This document shows, in pieces, positions 62,178 through 64,000 of a DNA stretch of 64,000 nt. Every line of letters begins with the position of its first letter. Positions within the stretch are counted from its first letter, which is position 1. Source of the stretch: Geminicoccaceae bacterium SCSIO 64248 (GTDB taxonomy: Bacteria > Pseudomonadota > Alphaproteobacteria > Geminicoccales > Geminicoccaceae). The position numbers and the translations under genes are program-made. A model generated the notes under the pieces. That model had not been told where the DNA came from. It worked only from the letters and a program-made list of their open reading frames with translations, and did no database searches. The DNA is taken from the NCBI GenBank assembly GCA_029814805.1, contig CP122393.1, positions 62,001-126,000 of the forward strand, written 5' to 3'.

Positions 62178-64000
62178 TCAGGCATCGGCCCGCTCGGCCA
62201 TGGCTTCGATCGCCCCTTCGTTCATGCCCCGGCCGGTCCGGCGCGGCGCGGTCAAGGGCGCAGGCACCGGTCGGTTGCCGTGCATGAGGTCGCGCCCGGC
62301 GCTCAGCCCGCCGGTGACCTGGAGCGCGAGCCGCTCGGCGTCGCGGCGGCGGACGTCTTCCAGGATTGCCTGTGCGTCTTCCTCGGGCACGTCGAGAGCG
62401 ACGAGGGCAGCGCCGCTCATCGCCAAGGCGGACTCGAAGGTCTCACGGATCTCGTAGTCGACCTTGTGGCCGATCAGCTCGAGGGAGTGGCCGCGGTCGA
62501 AGGCGCGCACGAACAGCTTGGCCTGTCCGAACTCCGCCTTGATCAACTCGACGATGCGATTCGCCGCGGCACGGTCGTCGACGCAGACCAGGACAGCCCG
62601 GGCGCTCTCCGCGCCCGACGCGTGCAGGATGTCGAGCCGGCCGCCGTCGCCGTAATACACCTTGAAGCCGAACGTGGCGGCCACCCGGATCATCTCGACG
62701 TCGTTCTCGATGATCGAGACGTTGAATCCGCGCGCGAGCAGGCCCTGGCTCGCCACCTGCGCGAAGCGTCCGAAGCCGATGATGAGGATGTCGCCCTCGA
62801 GCCCGTCGGCCTCGTCGATGCCGTCCATCGAGACGTCGAGCGCCTCCGAGCCGGCCCCGGCGGTCGCGAGGACGATGAGCGGCGTGAGTGCCATGGAGAG
62901 GATCACGATCGCGGTCAGCGCAGCGCCCAGACGGGGCTCGAACAGGCCGACGCCGACCGCGGCGCCGTACAGGACGAAGGCGAACTCGCCGCCTTGGGCC
63001 ATGACCGTGGTGCGATGCACGGCCTCGGCGTGGCCGGCCTTGAGCAGGCGGGCGATGCCATAGATGCCGGCCGCCTTCAGCGTCATGTAGACCGTCACGC
63101 CCAGCAGGATCATCGGCCAGTCCTGGGTGAGCACGGCAAGATCGAGCGACATGCCGACGCCCATGAAGAAGAGGCCGAGCAGGATGCCGCGAAACGGCTC
63201 GATGTCGGCTTCCAACTCGTGGCGGAAGGACGATTCCGAGAGCAGGACGCCGGCGGTGAAGGCGCCCAGCGCCATCGACAGGCCGCCGAGATCCATCGCG
63301 AGCGCGGCGCCGAGCACGACCAGGAGCGCGGCGGCGGTCATGACCTCGCGGGCGCGCGCCCTGGCCAGGATGCCGAACATCGGGTTCAGCAGCCATCGGC
63401 CGGCAGCGATCAGCGCCAGGAGCGAGGCCAGGGCGATGCCGATCGAGGCCCAGTGCGAACCGTGCGCCGCCTCGCCGGAAGTCGGCGCGAGGATCGCCAC
63501 GAGGGCGAGCAGCGGCACGATCGCAAGGTCCTCCAGCAGCAGGATCGCGACCATGCGCTGGCCGCGCGGCGTCGAGGTCTGGCCCTGCTCGTCCAGGATC
63601 TGCATGACGATGGCGGTCGAGGTCATGACGAAGCCCATCGCGGCGATGAACGCGACGGCGGGCGGCAGGCCCGAGAGCATGCCGGCACCGGTCAGCAGCA
63701 GGCCGCACAAGCCGACCTGGAGCGCGCCCAGGCCGAAGATCGCGCGGCGCAGCCCCCATAGCCGCGAAGGCTGCATCTCAAGCCCGATGATGAACAGGAA
63801 CATGACCACGCCGAGCTCGGCGACATGGAGAATGGCGGCCGGATCGGCGAACAGCCCGAGGCCGAACGGCCCGATGACGAGGCCCGCCGCGAGGTATCCC
63901 AGCACCGAGCCCAGGCCGATGCGCTTGAAGATGGGCACCGCGACGACGCCCGCGCCGAGAAGGGTGACCACGGGCAACAGGTCGTTCGCGTAGCCCTCGG
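62178..64000 (-). CDS. KefB/KefC-type monovalent cation:proton antiporter (5' end outside window)
   Basis: About 606 residues are visible. The membrane part has IFKRIGLGSVLGYLAAGLVIGPFGLGLFADPAAILHVAELGVVMFLFIIGLEMQPSRLWGLRR. The cytoplasmic RCK/TrkA-N domain reads GDILIIGFGRFAQVASQGLLARGFNVSIIENDVEMIRVAATFGFKVYYGDGGRLDILHASGAESARAVLVCVDD. The C-terminus is an extended helical tail. The frame continues past a TTG at 63977 to the right edge with residues that resemble KefB N-termini (EGYANDL), so the true start lies beyond. Convergent with the SulP gene. Confidence 0.9.
   Translation of the reverse strand, partial: EGYANDLLPVVTLLGAGVVAVPIFKRIGLGSVLGYLAAGLVIGPFGLGLFADPAAILHVAELGVVMFLFIIGLEMQPSRLWGLRRAIFGLGALQVGLCGLLLTGAGMLSGLPPAVAFIAAMGFVMTSTAIVMQILDEQGQTSTPRGQRMVAILLLEDLAIVPLLALVAILAPTSGEAAHGSHWASIGIALASLLALIAAGRWLLNPMFGILARARAREVMTAAALLVVLGAALAMDLGGLSMALGAFTAGVLLSESSFRHELEADIEPFRGILLGLFFMGVGMSLDLAVLTQDWPMILLGVTVYMTLKAAGIYGIARLLKAGHAEAVHRTTVMAQGGEFAFVLYGAAVGVGLFEPRLGAALTAIVILSMALTPLIVLATAGAGSEALDVSMDGIDEADGLEGDILIIGFGRFAQVASQGLLARGFNVSIIENDVEMIRVAATFGFKVYYGDGGRLDILHASGAESARAVLVCVDDRAAANRIVELIKAEFGQAKLFVRAFDRGHSLELIGHKVDYEIRETFESALAMSGAALVALDVPEEDAQAILEDVRRRDAERLALQVTGGLSAGRDLMHGNRPVPAPLTAPRRTGRGMNEGAIEAMAERADA

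Noticed and set aside
63977-64000. TTG at 63977 as start of the KefB/C-type gene
   Set aside because: The frame is open to the window edge with family-like residues, so the start is outside the window.

Overview
The window is GC-rich, densely coded DNA without rRNA, tRNA, insertion sequences, phage genes or CRISPR arrays. It looks like a free-living, heterotrophic alphaproteobacterium. The evidence is a rhizobial-type rhamnose locus, an agp-like alpha-galactoside locus, Entner-Doudoroff genes, many ABC importers, and a GAAC-N7-GAAC box, which is the alphaproteobacterial LexA pattern. Genus and order cannot be read from the sequence alone.

Layout. (1) 1-6174: the tail of a branched-chain amino-acid type (LIV/HAAT) operon: binding protein (5' truncated), two permeases, two ATPases, an unusual short ABC-like ATPase with no signature motif, a 3-hydroxyacyl-CoA dehydrogenase-family protein and an SDR. 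(2) 6276-7861: a Tim44-like membrane protein and an Lrp/AsnC regulator. (3) 7862-11045: a sulfur-acquisition type operon (DszC/SfnB-like flavoprotein, SsuD-like monooxygenase, cupin). Its long leader holds a 22-codon ORF with five cysteine codons and a strong hairpin just before the first structural gene. (4) 11154-15840: a degenerate ROK regulator followed by zwf and edd, with no pgl between them. (5) 15886-26322: a META lipoprotein, then an AraC regulator divergent from an alpha-galactoside type operon (GH4 enzyme, family-5 binding protein, two permeases, fused double ATPase, second GH4 enzyme). (6) 26391-31456: a phytase-like lipoprotein divergent from a radical-SAM/UdgX DNA-repair pair preceded by a LexA-like box. 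(7) 31460-42161: a minus-strand operon (aldo/keto reductase, CUT1 sugar ABC importer, two enolase-superfamily enzymes, RraA-type aldolase) divergent from two overlapping IclR regulators. (8) 42174-51451: the L-rhamnose locus rhaRSTPQU / rhaDI, without rhamnulokinase. (9) 51538-52073: a RHH/ParE toxin-antitoxin pair. (10) 52076-56278: LysR, a Bug/TctC binding protein, a CitE-like lyase and a CaiB-type CoA-transferase. (11) 56291-64000: acetyltransferases (one fused to MarR), small uncharacterised proteins, a SulP transporter and a KefB/C-type antiporter that runs off the right end.

The common theme is import and catabolism of plant-type sugars and acids, each module having its own local regulator. 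The most interesting signals are the cysteine-codon leader with its hairpin, the LexA-like box plus clamp-like C-terminus on the radical-SAM/UdgX operon, the signature-less ABC ATPase, and a probable uncharacterised sugar/sugar-acid pathway. In addition, three separate transport operons carry a strong hairpin immediately after the binding-protein gene.
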